Position numbers and translations under genes: made by a program
Notes under the pieces: generated by a model
Database searches by the model: none
The model's input: only the letters and a program-made list of their open reading frames with translations
Told to the model about the DNA's origin: nothing
Source of the DNA: Acidobacteriota bacterium
GTDB lineage: Bacteria > Acidobacteriota > Terriglobia > Terriglobales > Acidobacteriaceae
DNA length: 64,000 nt
Reading direction: 5' to 3'
Assembly (NCBI GenBank): GCA_021779935.1
Contig: JAJXZT010000017.1
Location: 47,583-111,582, forward strand
In this document: piece after piece, positions 7,592 through 15,717 of the stretch
Layout of the letters: every line of letters starts with the position of its first letter
Numbering within the stretch: the first letter of the stretch is position 1

Positions 7592-7996
7592 TTAATCTCT
7601 CGAATTCTCGATGTGTTGGAGGATTCTGTCCAGTTGAGTTTGGATTGTTTCGACTTGGTTCTGGATTGTTTCGATATCCCGCATTCGATCCTTCTTCGCA
7701 TCTTCCACTCGAATGTTGAGTGCCGACAAATCTTCTTGAACCCACGCAATCGCGATGAAAATCGCTACCACTACTGCAGTGGACACCACATCCCGCCAGA
7801 ATTTGGACATGAGGGCGATGCCGACACCGGCAGTCAAAATTGCTATCAAAAAACCACCAAAAGCAGCAATCCCTGCCCGAGCGGCAGCAGCCCCACTGCC
7901 GGACGATCTACCTCGGGCCTTGAGGCACACACCAGCACTTACGAATGCGCAAAGTAGCCATGCCCACCACGGAATTGTCGACAGTTCTGAGAACAC
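7592..7996 (-). CDS. Small membrane protein with C-terminal coiled coil
   Basis: 134 residues, not recognised. Three hydrophobic segments can be seen (about 8-26, 41-63 and 67-86), followed by a charged tail with heptad-like spacing (IRVEDAKKDRMRDIETIQNQ...TQLDRILQHIENS). Codon and base use are less GC-rich than in the housekeeping genes. Its neighbours on the same strand are also small unknown proteins. A membrane location is likely; nothing more can be said. Confidence 0.65.
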   Translation of the reverse strand: MFSELSTIPWWAWLLCAFVSAGVCLKARGRSSGSGAAAARAGIAAFGGFLIAILTAGVGIALMSKFWRDVVSTAVVVAIFIAIAWVQEDLSALNIRVEDAKKDRMRDIETIQNQVETIQTQLDRILQHIENSRD

Positions 7997-8041
7997 GGCG
8001 GGATTGTAGCACTTACTACATAAGAAAACCCCATCCGCCTG

Positions 8042-8563
8042 TTACAGGACGTTGGGAGCCTTCACCTTTTGCCATTCAGATCCTAATACTTGTTGGCCCC
8101 GCTGCATCATAGTGGCGTATGCACGAGACAGCTGTTCTTGATCTTCCTCTTCACAGGCCTCGATCATTTCTTTGATACTCTTCAAAAGAGCATCGTGTAG
8201 CTCCTCACCTGGATGCAGCAGCAGCTCAATCTCGTCTTGCAGAAGAAACGCTCGCCGCCTGTCCTCGGTACTTGCTTTCCTCTCCTTTTGCTCCCCAACT
8301 GGTTGGCCATAATCCCACGCGATGCTGCTAATCTCCGCCAGTTTCTCTCGAAGACTGCTGATCCAGGCTTCTCGTAGCGGCGCCACAATCTGCTTGCTGA
8401 CAAGCAGACTCTGAACTTCAAGTTGACGTTGAGTGCTTCTGATAGTGACTATCGGGCCGATGACCGCCGAAGCCAGGGCGGTGAGTGCAGACACAAAAGC
8501 CGACCACCCCGCGACTTGGTCAAAGCGACTCGAAACAAACGTTGTGATGCATGAATTGATCAA
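8042..8563 (-). CDS. Hypothetical protein with N-terminal membrane segment and helical cytoplasmic domain
   Basis: 173 residues. One membrane span near 18-42 (GWSAFVSALTALASAVIGPIVTI) is followed by REAWISSLREKLAEISS and DEIELLLHPGEELHDALLKSIKEMIEACEE. The ISSLREKLAE and EIELLL-P-EE blocks occur in a widespread family of unknown proteins found in accessory regions, but I cannot assign a function. Part of the lower-GC island 7.1-9.1 kb. Confidence 0.65.
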   Translation of the reverse strand: MINSCITTFVSSRFDQVAGWSAFVSALTALASAVIGPIVTIRSTQRQLEVQSLLVSKQIVAPLREAWISSLREKLAEISSIAWDYGQPVGEQKERKASTEDRRRAFLLQDEIELLLHPGEELHDALLKSIKEMIEACEEEDQEQLSRAYATMMQRGQQVLGSEWQKVKAPNVL

Positions 8564-8655
8564 GTGCGGCTCCTAGAGTTACATGTTTGTTGACGTTGCT
8601 CGAAGTTTCTTTAGCGTGGCGCGGTCAACTATTTCGATCTTCCACACCACTGACT

Positions 8656-9090
8656 TCAGGAACGATAATGTTGCTTATATTCTTGGAGATACTCTTCCAG
8701 CTTTTCCACGATTTTTTGTGCCAAAGCTACCGGCAGCATCGGTTTTTCTGCGCCGTCGATGCGCCACCATATCGTCCCTTGGCTATGGACCGGGGTTACC
8801 TTCCAGGCTGCTGGAGCAAATTTCTTAAAATGATTAAGAAGCTCAAAATTCGCAGAGCCCGCCATGGCGTTCAAACGCTCGAACCAAACTTCGAGGTACA
8901 GCGTGCTGACAATAAATCGAGCCTGCACTTGTGCATGCAAATCAATTAAGAATAGCGCATTGATTCCGTTCCACCGCAGACGCTTCGCAGGATCACTAGG
9001 ATCGGATTCATAGGTACGCGCCAAATCTTGCACAAATGGCCTCAATTGTGCCCAAGCCTGGTCAACATTTATAGCTTGAAAAGTTGACAT
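8656..9090 (-). CDS. Hypothetical protein
   Basis: 144 residues, no recognised motif, signal or membrane span. The protein reads as a genuine mixed alpha/beta sequence (RLRWNGINALFLIDLHAQVQ ... GTIWWRIDGAEKPMLPVALAQKIVEKLEEYLQEY). It is the first gene of the minus-strand island and is followed by the membrane protein gene 92 bases downstream. Confidence 0.6.
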   Translation of the reverse strand: MSTFQAINVDQAWAQLRPFVQDLARTYESDPSDPAKRLRWNGINALFLIDLHAQVQARFIVSTLYLEVWFERLNAMAGSANFELLNHFKKFAPAAWKVTPVHSQGTIWWRIDGAEKPMLPVALAQKIVEKLEEYLQEYKQHYRS

Positions 9091-9228
9091 ACTTTGCCTT
9101 CAACTTAAAACTAATCGACTCATTTTCCTGGCCCCGACCGAATCTTGCATCAATCGCCTTCTATTCTCCTAATTTAGATGTGATTTTTCTTCAAGACTCT
9201 GCGCCCGGTGTGCACGCGCAACCAACTG

Positions 9229-9270
9229 CCCCACGTTCACGGCCCTCTTTTGGCCGATAACGTGGGGAGC
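9229..9270 (+). repeat. REP-like palindrome, family C
   Basis: CCCCACGTT...GGCC pairs with GGCC...AACGTGGGG (stem arms 9229-9244 and 9252-9267 with two internal mismatches). Shares GGC(C)GATAACGTGGGGA with the copy at 7082, same orientation. Confidence 0.72.
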
Positions 9271-9280
9271 GTGTCTTTTC

Positions 9281-9310
9281 TCGAAACTCGAAACCTGAAA
9301 TTCGAAACTT
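9281..9310. repeat. Simple word repeat (tcgaaactcgaaac)
   Basis: Iterated words cgaaact / cgaaacc / gaaattcgaaact adjoining the palindrome. Confidence 0.5.
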
Positions 9311-9402
9311 TCTTGTCAAGCCCCCCCATGGCATAACTCGTAGCAAACAAACCAAATCCCGTTGGTCTTTTTCCCTGTTCAATTTGCTATTCTGGATATA
9401 GA

Positions 9403-9435
9403 GGGATTCGCCGTCCGGCGAGTCCCTGTTCTTTT
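9403..9435 (+). terminator. Orphan plus-strand terminator-like hairpin
   Basis: GGGATTCGCC (9403-9412) pairs with GGCGAGTCCC (9417-9426), one wobble and a four-base loop, followed by TGTTCTTTT. All annotated genes around it are on the minus strand, so it would end an unidentified plus-strand transcript. Confidence 0.55.
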
Positions 9436-9582
9436 GCAATCGATGCGATGGGGCGGATTAGCAGTCCTCGCAAATATTTGAAAACACAGGCAGTTTAACC
9501 CCATGTCTTTTCAATTATTTAACGAGAAAATCGTCCAGATATTTGATTTAAAAGGATTTAAAAATAGGGGGGGTGGGGGCTG

Positions 9583-9852
9583 TTACGCGTGACTCGCGAC
9601 TTCCGTCACGATCAGTTCCTTGTCCTTGCCGATGTAGCTCTTGCGATGGAACCAGTCTTCCATCCGCTCCTTCAGCAACTCGAGCGGGACGCGCGTGCCG
9701 ATTTCGATCAGTCCGTCGGCCACTGGAAGCGTGTCATCGAAGACCGGATCGTTGGTGAAGTTGCGCATGGCAAAGTTGTCGATCCAGTGCAGCGGAGCGG
9801 CGACGCGTTGGCCGTTGTCTTCGTATTCCACGCGAATCTTGCGAGAGAACAT
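9583..9852 (-). CDS. Conserved-looking hypothetical protein
   Basis: An 89-residue cytosolic protein without recognised domain: MFSRKIRVEYEDNGQRVAAP ... FHRKSYIGKDKELIVTEVASHA. GC content and codon use match the core genome, unlike the island just before it. It lies about 100 bases downstream of pckA on the same strand and could be co-transcribed. No function can be proposed. Confidence 0.55.
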   Translation of the reverse strand: MFSRKIRVEYEDNGQRVAAPLHWIDNFAMRNFTNDPVFDDTLPVADGLIEIGTRVPLELLKERMEDWFHRKSYIGKDKELIVTEVASHA

Positions 9853-9954
9853 GATGGTCGTTGCTCATTAGTATAAATCGGCGCACACAACAAAGCGCCA
9901 CTGCCTTCGCAGCGGCGCTTGTCGAAACCTCCGGCACTTCCGAAACCTTCGAAA

Positions 9955-11538
9955 CTATTTTTTATGCGGTTTCGGACCTGCGTCGCGAACTTCCGGCGGA
10001 ACGTCGAACTTCTTGATGTTGTTCTCGAACAGTTCCGTCAGATGCGCGGCCGTTTTGTCGTAATCGTCCTTGTCCTTCCAGGAGTTGCGCGGCATCAGCA
10101 CTTCGTCCGGAACTCCCGGAACGTGCTTCGGAACGCGCAATCCAAACGCCGGATCTTCGACGAACTCGGCATTGCGCAAGCTGCCGTCAACTGCGGCCGT
10201 CACCATCGCACGCGTGTGAGGAATGTCCATGCGCTTGCCGACGCCGTACTTTCCGCCTTGCCAACCCGTATTGACCAGCCAGACTTCGGCGTTGTGTTCC
10301 GCCATCCGCTGCCGCAGCAACTCGGCGTAAACCTTGGGAGCGCGCAGCATGAACGGTGCGCCGAAACAGGTCGAGAACGTCGCCTGCGGTTCGGTGACAC
10401 CGGCTTCCGTGCCCGCAACCTTGGCCGTGTAACCGCTGACGAAGTGGTACATCGCCTGCTCGGGCGTGAGCTTCGCGATCGGAGGCAGTACGCCAAACGC
10501 GTCTGCCGTAAGGAAGACGACCGTCTTCGGATGGCCGCCAACACCGGGAATGACTGCGCCGTCGATGTACTCGACGGGATAGTTCGCGCGAGTGTTCTCG
10601 GTGATGCTGCCGTCGTCGTAATCGGGCAGGCGTGTCGCGGGATCGATCACAACGTTCTCCAGCACCGAACCGAAGTGCAGCGAGTTGTAAATCTGCGGCT
10701 CCGTCTTGGGCGAGAGCTTGATGCACTTGGCATAGCATCCGCCTTCGAAGTTGAAGATGCCCTTGTCGCTCCAGCCGTGCTCGTCGTCGCCGATGAGCGC
10801 GCGGTTGGGATCGGCCGAGAGGGTCGTTTTCCCTGTGCCGGAGAGTCCGAAGAAGAGCGCGGTTTCGCCGTTCTTATCGACGTTGGCCGAGCAGTGCATC
10901 GGGAAGACGTTGCGTGCGGGGAGCAGATAGTTGAGCGTCGAGAAGATCGACTTCTTCATCTCGCCCGCGTAACCGCTGCCAACCACGAGGATGGTTCGGC
11001 GGGAGAACGAAACGCCGATGAAGACTTCCGAGCGCGTCCCGTCGGTCTTGGGGTCGAGCTTGAGTCCGGGAACGGCGATCACCGTGAACCCTGGTTCGAA
11101 GCCAGCTAGTTCCTCTTTCTTGGGACGGAGAAACTGCTGGTAGACGAACATGTTGTGCCAGGCCATTTCGTTCACAAAGCGAACGTTAAGGCGATAAGTT
11201 GGATCGGCGCCGGCAAAGAGATCCTGAACAAAAATTTCCTTGCCCTTCAAGTATTGGATGGCTTTGTCGTAGATCTTGTCGAACTGTTCTTCGGAGGTCG
11301 GAAGGTTGATGTCGTTCCAGTCGACGTGCGCTGCAGCGTCGTCTTTCACAATGAAGCGGTCCTTCGGGGAGCGGCCCGTGCGCGAACCGGTCTTGCAAAC
11401 CAGTGCGCCCTTGTGGGCCAGCGTGCCTTCGCCGCGGCGGATTGCGAACTCGACGAGTTCGGCGGGTGTCAGGTTGCGATGAACTTTCTCCCCACGGATC
11501 AGATCTGCCAGATCGGGGGCATGGGTAGCGGTGGACAT
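9955..11538 (-). CDS. pckA: Phosphoenolpyruvate carboxykinase (ATP)
   Basis: Converts oxaloacetate plus ATP to PEP and CO2, the entry step of gluconeogenesis. The 527-residue protein has the ATP-type signatures: the P-loop GLSGTGKTTLSADP near 240, the metal/substrate segment FNFEGGCYAKCI, TRANYPVEYIDGA, and the adenine-site VNTGWQGGKYGVGKRM. The start is the Met of MSTATHAPDL because AAGGAG lies nine bases upstream; the frame is open 59 codons further but without a ribosome site. Monocistronic or followed by the small gene at 9583. Confidence 0.97.
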   Translation of the reverse strand: MSTATHAPDLADLIRGEKVHRNLTPAELVEFAIRRGEGTLAHKGALVCKTGSRTGRSPKDRFIVKDDAAAHVDWNDINLPTSEEQFDKIYDKAIQYLKGKEIFVQDLFAGADPTYRLNVRFVNEMAWHNMFVYQQFLRPKKEELAGFEPGFTVIAVPGLKLDPKTDGTRSEVFIGVSFSRRTILVVGSGYAGEMKKSIFSTLNYLLPARNVFPMHCSANVDKNGETALFFGLSGTGKTTLSADPNRALIGDDEHGWSDKGIFNFEGGCYAKCIKLSPKTEPQIYNSLHFGSVLENVVIDPATRLPDYDDGSITENTRANYPVEYIDGAVIPGVGGHPKTVVFLTADAFGVLPPIAKLTPEQAMYHFVSGYTAKVAGTEAGVTEPQATFSTCFGAPFMLRAPKVYAELLRQRMAEHNAEVWLVNTGWQGGKYGVGKRMDIPHTRAMVTAAVDGSLRNAEFVEDPAFGLRVPKHVPGVPDEVLMPRNSWKDKDDYDKTAAHLTELFENNIKKFDVPPEVRDAGPKPHKK

Positions 11539-11740
11539 AAAAGGGCTCTCCTTCCAGCAGCCACTTGTGAGTGGCAAATCACTATCAAACCGCCGGCAGA
11601 CCTCCGGCGGCCCTTGAGGGTCCACCGGGAATTCTGCTGGCGTAAACCGCACCGCGTACACGCGGCTGGAAGCGTCACAATTACAATCCGCAACGCCCCG
11701 GCGGAATACATCCATCGAAACAACCCCGGAAATTCCGGGT

Positions 11741-11773
11741 AAAAAACAATGTCTCCGGCACTAGGCCGGAGAC
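11741..11773 (-). terminator. Terminator of the 11788 gene
   Basis: On the minus strand GTCTCCGGC pairs with GCCGGAGAC around a five-base loop (11751-11773) and is followed by ATTGTTTTTT. Confidence 0.85.
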
Positions 11774-11787
11774 AGGGATTATGGAAT

Positions 11788-12141
11788 CTACGGCTTCATT
11801 GTCGCGGCTTCCTGCAATACCGCGTCGAGGTGTTCGAGCGTTTCCGGCACGGTGAGCGTGTACATTTCGCGTCCGCTCTCCTCGCCGTTTTCAATAATTG
11901 TTTTCAGGTAATGTCCGGCGGTCTGGACCGCAAGCGGATCGTTAATGATCTTCCCGGTCTGCTTTTGATATTCAACCCAGGCCGGATGCGGCAGGGCAAT
12001 CCATACACCGCGATTGTTAACCGTGAACTTAACGTCAACCGCGTCGGCATGACGGGTTGCAATGGCTACCACGACGGCCTGATAAGAGCACTGTACCTCT
12101 TGGCCTGTCCAACGATCTTTTGCGCGAAATTCTTCGTACAT
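11788..12141 (-). CDS. Hypothetical protein
   Basis: About 117 residues counted from MYEEFRAKDRWTGQEVQCSY; a TTG start 13 codons earlier is possible and neither has a clear ribosome site. No signal peptide. The body (AVVVAIATRHADAVDVKFTV ... NRGVWIALPHPAWVEYQKQTGK) resembles a compact beta-rich single domain, and I do not recognise a family. It is closed by a strong terminator of its own, so it is a single-gene unit. Confidence 0.6.
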   Translation of the reverse strand: MYEEFRAKDRWTGQEVQCSYQAVVVAIATRHADAVDVKFTVNNRGVWIALPHPAWVEYQKQTGKIINDPLAVQTAGHYLKTIIENGEESGREMYTLTVPETLEHLDAVLQEAATMKP

Positions 12142-12325
12142 GACTTTAGAACTATAAGCCACCGGTCGAGAGCCGGGCAAATTTTCGGGAACCAGAGAAC
12201 AATGCGGGACGTTTCAAGCTAATAGCCTGCCACAACACCTCGGCCATTGCATGAAAACAGGTTCATGAACCCAAACTTTAACTGACGAGGGCTTCAATGG
12301 CTATGCTCGGCTACAATCGATAACG

Positions 12326-13381
12326 GTGAAACATCACGGCAAAATAGTGAAAAATCTCCGTCCGTCCTCGAAGACGGCACAAGAGTGGACTACCGCCGAA
12401 GAGATTCAGCAGGGGTTTCGCGCGGCCAACGGGTTGGGTGGCTTGACCAGTGGACTGAAGAACTCCGCGCTCAAGACGCAGCGCGCCAAGCGAGACCGGG
12501 CGCGCCGCACTCCCTCCCCGCAAGTTGGCGAGCTAAACGTGTTGCGTGCGCAGAACCTCGGCGACATTCCCTGGTTGATCCACGGATTCAGCACGCGACA
12601 GGGCGGTGTCAGCAAGGAATACGGCGGAGGGCAACTGAATCTCGGCTACACGCAGGAGGACTCGCGGGCAGCAGTCAACAGCAATCGTGAATTACTGGAG
12701 CGCGCGGTTGGAGCGCTCGACAATAAAGGCAAACCGTGGCCGCTGGTAAACCTGCACCAGATACATTCGTCCATCATCCATCGTGTGCGCCGGGGCGAAG
12801 CAACGCCAAAGGCTGGCGACGGACTGATCACGAATACGCCGGGAGTGTTATTGGCGGTGAAGGTGGCGGATTGTCTGCCGGTCATCGTAGTCGATCGCAG
12901 GCGCAAGGCGGTGGGAGTTTTTCACGCGGGTTGGCGCGGAACAACGAAGCGGATTGTTGAGAAGGGTGTGGGCGAAATGCGCAGGCAATTCGGCTCGGAT
13001 CCGAGAGACGTGCTGGCCGCTATTGGCCCTGGCATCGGCAAGTGCTGCTATGAGATTGGGGAGGAAGTGGAGAGCGAGTTCGACTCGCAATTCGCATACT
13101 CGAAAGAGCTGTTCGAAGACTTCTTCGATTCGTGGTCGCTACACACAAAGTATCCGCTGCTGTTCATGAATCAGCGCGCGCCCGGGCACGGAGAACCCGC
13201 GCTGTCGCGGCATCTTGACCTGGTGAAGGCGAACCGCTTGCAACTGCGCGACGCGGGTGTGCCTGAAAAAAATATTGTCTCGCTCGACCGCTGCACCGCA
13301 TGCGAAACCAACTTGTTTTTCTCCTATCGCAAAGAACGCGTCAGTGGACGAATGATGGCCGTGGCGGGCATTCGAAAGTAA
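12326..13381 (+). CDS. pgeF: Peptidoglycan editing factor / multicopper-oxidase-like YfiH protein
   Basis: 351 residues from a GTG start. From residue 75 on it follows the YfiH (PgeF, DUF152/laccase-domain) family: HGFSTRQGGVS, LHQIHS, KAGDGLITN, VADCLPV, GVFHAGWRGT, AAIGPGIGKCCYEIG. The His and Cys in these blocks form the metal site. E. coli PgeF removes wrongly incorporated L-Ser from peptidoglycan precursors, and other members act as purine nucleoside phosphorylases. The first 70 residues are a basic extension not seen in the short enzymes, so an internal start is possible. Confidence 0.85.
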   Translation: MKHHGKIVKNLRPSSKTAQEWTTAEEIQQGFRAANGLGGLTSGLKNSALKTQRAKRDRARRTPSPQVGELNVLRAQNLGDIPWLIHGFSTRQGGVSKEYGGGQLNLGYTQEDSRAAVNSNRELLERAVGALDNKGKPWPLVNLHQIHSSIIHRVRRGEATPKAGDGLITNTPGVLLAVKVADCLPVIVVDRRRKAVGVFHAGWRGTTKRIVEKGVGEMRRQFGSDPRDVLAAIGPGIGKCCYEIGEEVESEFDSQFAYSKELFEDFFDSWSLHTKYPLLFMNQRAPGHGEPALSRHLDLVKANRLQLRDAGVPEKNIVSLDRCTACETNLFFSYRKERVSGRMMAVAGIRK

Positions 13382-13402
13382 AAATCGCGGGAGTTTTCTC
13401 TT

Positions 13403-13435
13403 AAAGGCCTGGGCGAAAAGCTCGGGCCTTTCTTC
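13403..13435 (+). terminator. Terminator of pgeF
   Basis: AAAGGCC (13403-13409) pairs with GGCCTTT (13425-13431) with an inner GC pairing and GAAAA loop, followed by CTTCT. Confidence 0.7.
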
Positions 13436-13516
13436 TGGTTGCGATTCGCGGCACTTCGTCGTAAAGTTTTCAGCACTCGTGTGGGGTGTCACACAATAAG
13501 GACGTCGGGAGAGCCC

Positions 13517-14563
13517 GTGAACATACGGCTGTGGTATGCGCGGAAGCGAACTGCGCTCTTTTTCTTGTTGCCGGCTGCCGTCCTGGCGGGAGTTGTTGCG
13601 TGGTGGGCTCAGACACGCGTCCGCGCCGACGAACCTGCGGCGGCAAACACCGTGGAAGGTATTGCCTGCCTCGGCAGAATCGAGCCGCTCGACGGAGTGT
13701 TGCGCGTCGCTGCTCCTTACTACTCGGCCGGTCCCGCGATTGTCGTGGAACTGCACGTTCACGAAGGCGACTCGGTGAAGCGTGGTGAAATCCTCGCCGT
13801 CCTCGACAGCCATCAACCCATGGAGGCCGCTCGCGAGCAGGCCGTCTCCAAAGTGCGCGTTGCCGAAACTCGCCTGGCACAGGTCAAGGCCGGAGCTAAG
13901 GCCGGAGACATCGCTTCGCAGGCCGCGGAGTTGCAGCGCGCAGAAGCGGCACTTGTGCTGGCGAAGAATGACTACGACCGCAACCGCGCACTCTATGCGG
14001 CTGGCGTGATTTCGAAATCGCAATTGGATGAGCAACACGCAACGTGGCAGGAAAGCGTAAAGGCCGTTCAGTCAGCCAGGGAGCGGCTGAATAGCGTCTC
14101 CGAGGTTCGTGACACGGATGTGCGCGCCGCCGAGGCCGACGTTGCATCGGCGAAGGCTGACCTGGCGCGTGCGGATTCGGAGTTGGCGAATACGGTCGTG
14201 CGCGCCCCGTTTTCCGGGACCGTCTACAAGATTTATGCATATCCGGGTGCGGAGACAGGAACCGACGGCATTCTCGACCTGGGCCGCACCGGACAGATGC
14301 GGGTCATCGCGGAGGTCTATGAGACGGACATCACCCGGGTTCGCCTGGGACAACGGGCAAGCATCTCGTCTCCGGCGCTGAGCCGCCCGGTGGAAGGAAC
14401 GGTGGAGCGGATCGAAAGCGAAGTCGCCAAGAATTCCATCCTGCCCGGCGACCCTACGGAGTTCGCGGAAGCGCGCATCGTACGGGTCCATATACGTCCT
14501 GACAACAACGATGCCCTGCGGTCTCTGGCGCGGGCAACGGTCTCCGTGGTGATACATCCATGA
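13517..14563 (+). CDS. devB: DevB-type membrane fusion protein (HlyD family)
   Basis: 348 residues starting at GTG 13517 after GGGAG. One N-terminal membrane span (about 10-30), a lipoyl-type half motif (VHEGDSVKRGEILAVLDSHQ), a long alpha hairpin rich in Ala/Glu (about 95-210), the second half RAPFSGTVYKIYAYPGAETG, and a beta-barrel ending. This is the periplasmic adaptor of an ATP-driven exporter, closest in pattern to DevB, which exports glycolipids in heterocyst-forming cyanobacteria. Its stop overlaps the devC start by ATGA, so the two are translationally coupled. Confidence 0.85.
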   Translation: MNIRLWYARKRTALFFLLPAAVLAGVVAWWAQTRVRADEPAAANTVEGIACLGRIEPLDGVLRVAAPYYSAGPAIVVELHVHEGDSVKRGEILAVLDSHQPMEAAREQAVSKVRVAETRLAQVKAGAKAGDIASQAAELQRAEAALVLAKNDYDRNRALYAAGVISKSQLDEQHATWQESVKAVQSARERLNSVSEVRDTDVRAAEADVASAKADLARADSELANTVVRAPFSGTVYKIYAYPGAETGTDGILDLGRTGQMRVIAEVYETDITRVRLGQRASISSPALSRPVEGTVERIESEVAKNSILPGDPTEFAEARIVRVHIRPDNNDALRSLARATVSVVIHP

Positions 14564-15717
14564 AAATGAATGTATTCCGGCTCGCATGGCTACAGATCAG
14601 CAGCGACCGGGGAAGGTTCGCTGCCGCTGTTGCCGGCGTTAGCTTCGCGGTGGTGCTGGTATTGGTGCAGCTTGGCCTCCGGCAGGCATTGTTCGCCAGC
14701 GTGGAGGGCCTGCCGAACGCGATGCAAGCGGGCCTTGTACTGGTGAGCCCCGTGTTCCAGAACCTGGCAACGGCAGGAACGTTTACGCAGCGCAGGCTCT
14801 ACCAGGCATTGGGCGATCCCGACGTGGCATCGGTCGTGCCGATGTACATTCGCGTGACGCCTATCAAGAATCCCGTCACGGGTCAGCAGCGCGACATTTT
14901 CGTCATCGCGTTTCCGCCCGAGCGTGGCGTGCTCAACCTGCCCGAAGTGGACGCGCAAATTGACAAACTGAAACTGCCTGATCGCGCCCTGTTTGACCGC
15001 CTTTCACGCAGGGAGTTTGGCCCCTACGTCGAGCTCCTGCAAAAGGGTCCCGAGGTGCGGACGGAAATCGAAACCCAGCCCGTTTATGTCGCCGGCTTGT
15101 TCACGCTCGGCACATCGTTTGCTGCCGACGGAAATCTGGTCACCAGCGACTTGAGTTTTTTACACTTCCTTCCCGACCGCAAATGGGGTTCCATCAACGT
15201 GGGCCTGATTCGCCTTCGCCCTCACGCCGACGTGCGCACGGTACAGGCAAGGCTCGCGCATTACCTGCCCGGCGACGTGCAGGTGCTGACGAAAAAAGAG
15301 TTTGTCGCACGCGAGCACGATTACTGGGACCGCTCCACGCCGATCGGATTCGTATTTCAGCTCGGCGTTGTCATGGGATTGATCGTGGGGGGCGTGATCG
15401 TCTACCAGATTCTCTACACGGACGTCAGCGAGCATCTGCCCGACTACGCAACGTTGAAGGCGATTGGATATCGCGATCGCTTCCTCTTTCTGCTGGTCAT
15501 GCGACAGTCGCTGATCCTCTCCATCTGCGGCTTCGTGCCGGGAGTGATCATTGCCCAGATCACCTACGCAGTGACACGTGCCGCAACGCACCTTCCCGTC
15601 GCGACAAGTGCCGTGCGCCTTGTGGCGGTCTATGCGCTAACACTGGCAATGTGCGCGGGCGCGGGAACGTTTGCGATGCTCAAGGTGCGCTCAGCCGACC
15701 CGGCGGAGGTCTTCTGA
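14560..15717 (+). CDS. devC: DevC-type ABC exporter permease (FtsX fold)
   Basis: 385 residues with the MacB/FtsX topology: one span near 20-42, a large periplasmic domain (about 45-265) and three spans at the C-terminus (about 270-295, 318-345, 352-378). MKMNVFRLAWLQISSDRGRF, followed by a long LPNAMQAGLVLVSP region, matches DevC proteins. It overlaps devB upstream by four bases and the ATPase gene downstream by one base (TGATG), a tight operon. Substrate unknown. Confidence 0.85.
   Translation: MKMNVFRLAWLQISSDRGRFAAAVAGVSFAVVLVLVQLGLRQALFASVEGLPNAMQAGLVLVSPVFQNLATAGTFTQRRLYQALGDPDVASVVPMYIRVTPIKNPVTGQQRDIFVIAFPPERGVLNLPEVDAQIDKLKLPDRALFDRLSRREFGPYVELLQKGPEVRTEIETQPVYVAGLFTLGTSFAADGNLVTSDLSFLHFLPDRKWGSINVGLIRLRPHADVRTVQARLAHYLPGDVQVLTKKEFVAREHDYWDRSTPIGFVFQLGVVMGLIVGGVIVYQILYTDVSEHLPDYATLKAIGYRDRFLFLLVMRQSLILSICGFVPGVIIAQITYAVTRAATHLPVATSAVRLVAVYALTLAMCAGAGTFAMLKVRSADPAEVF

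Larger units (their letters stand above)
9091..9582. other. Intergenic region with palindrome, word repeat and orphan terminator
   Basis: About 490 bases without a credible gene. It contains a family C palindrome (9229-9270), a cgaaact word repeat (9281-9310), a plus-strand terminator hairpin with no plus-strand gene before it (9403-9435), and an AT-rich stretch ending in a G-run near 9568. Confidence 0.75.

Noticed and set aside
9191..9439. An 82-codon minus-strand frame
   Set aside because: It runs through a palindrome, word repeats and a terminator hairpin; no ribosome site or family resemblance.
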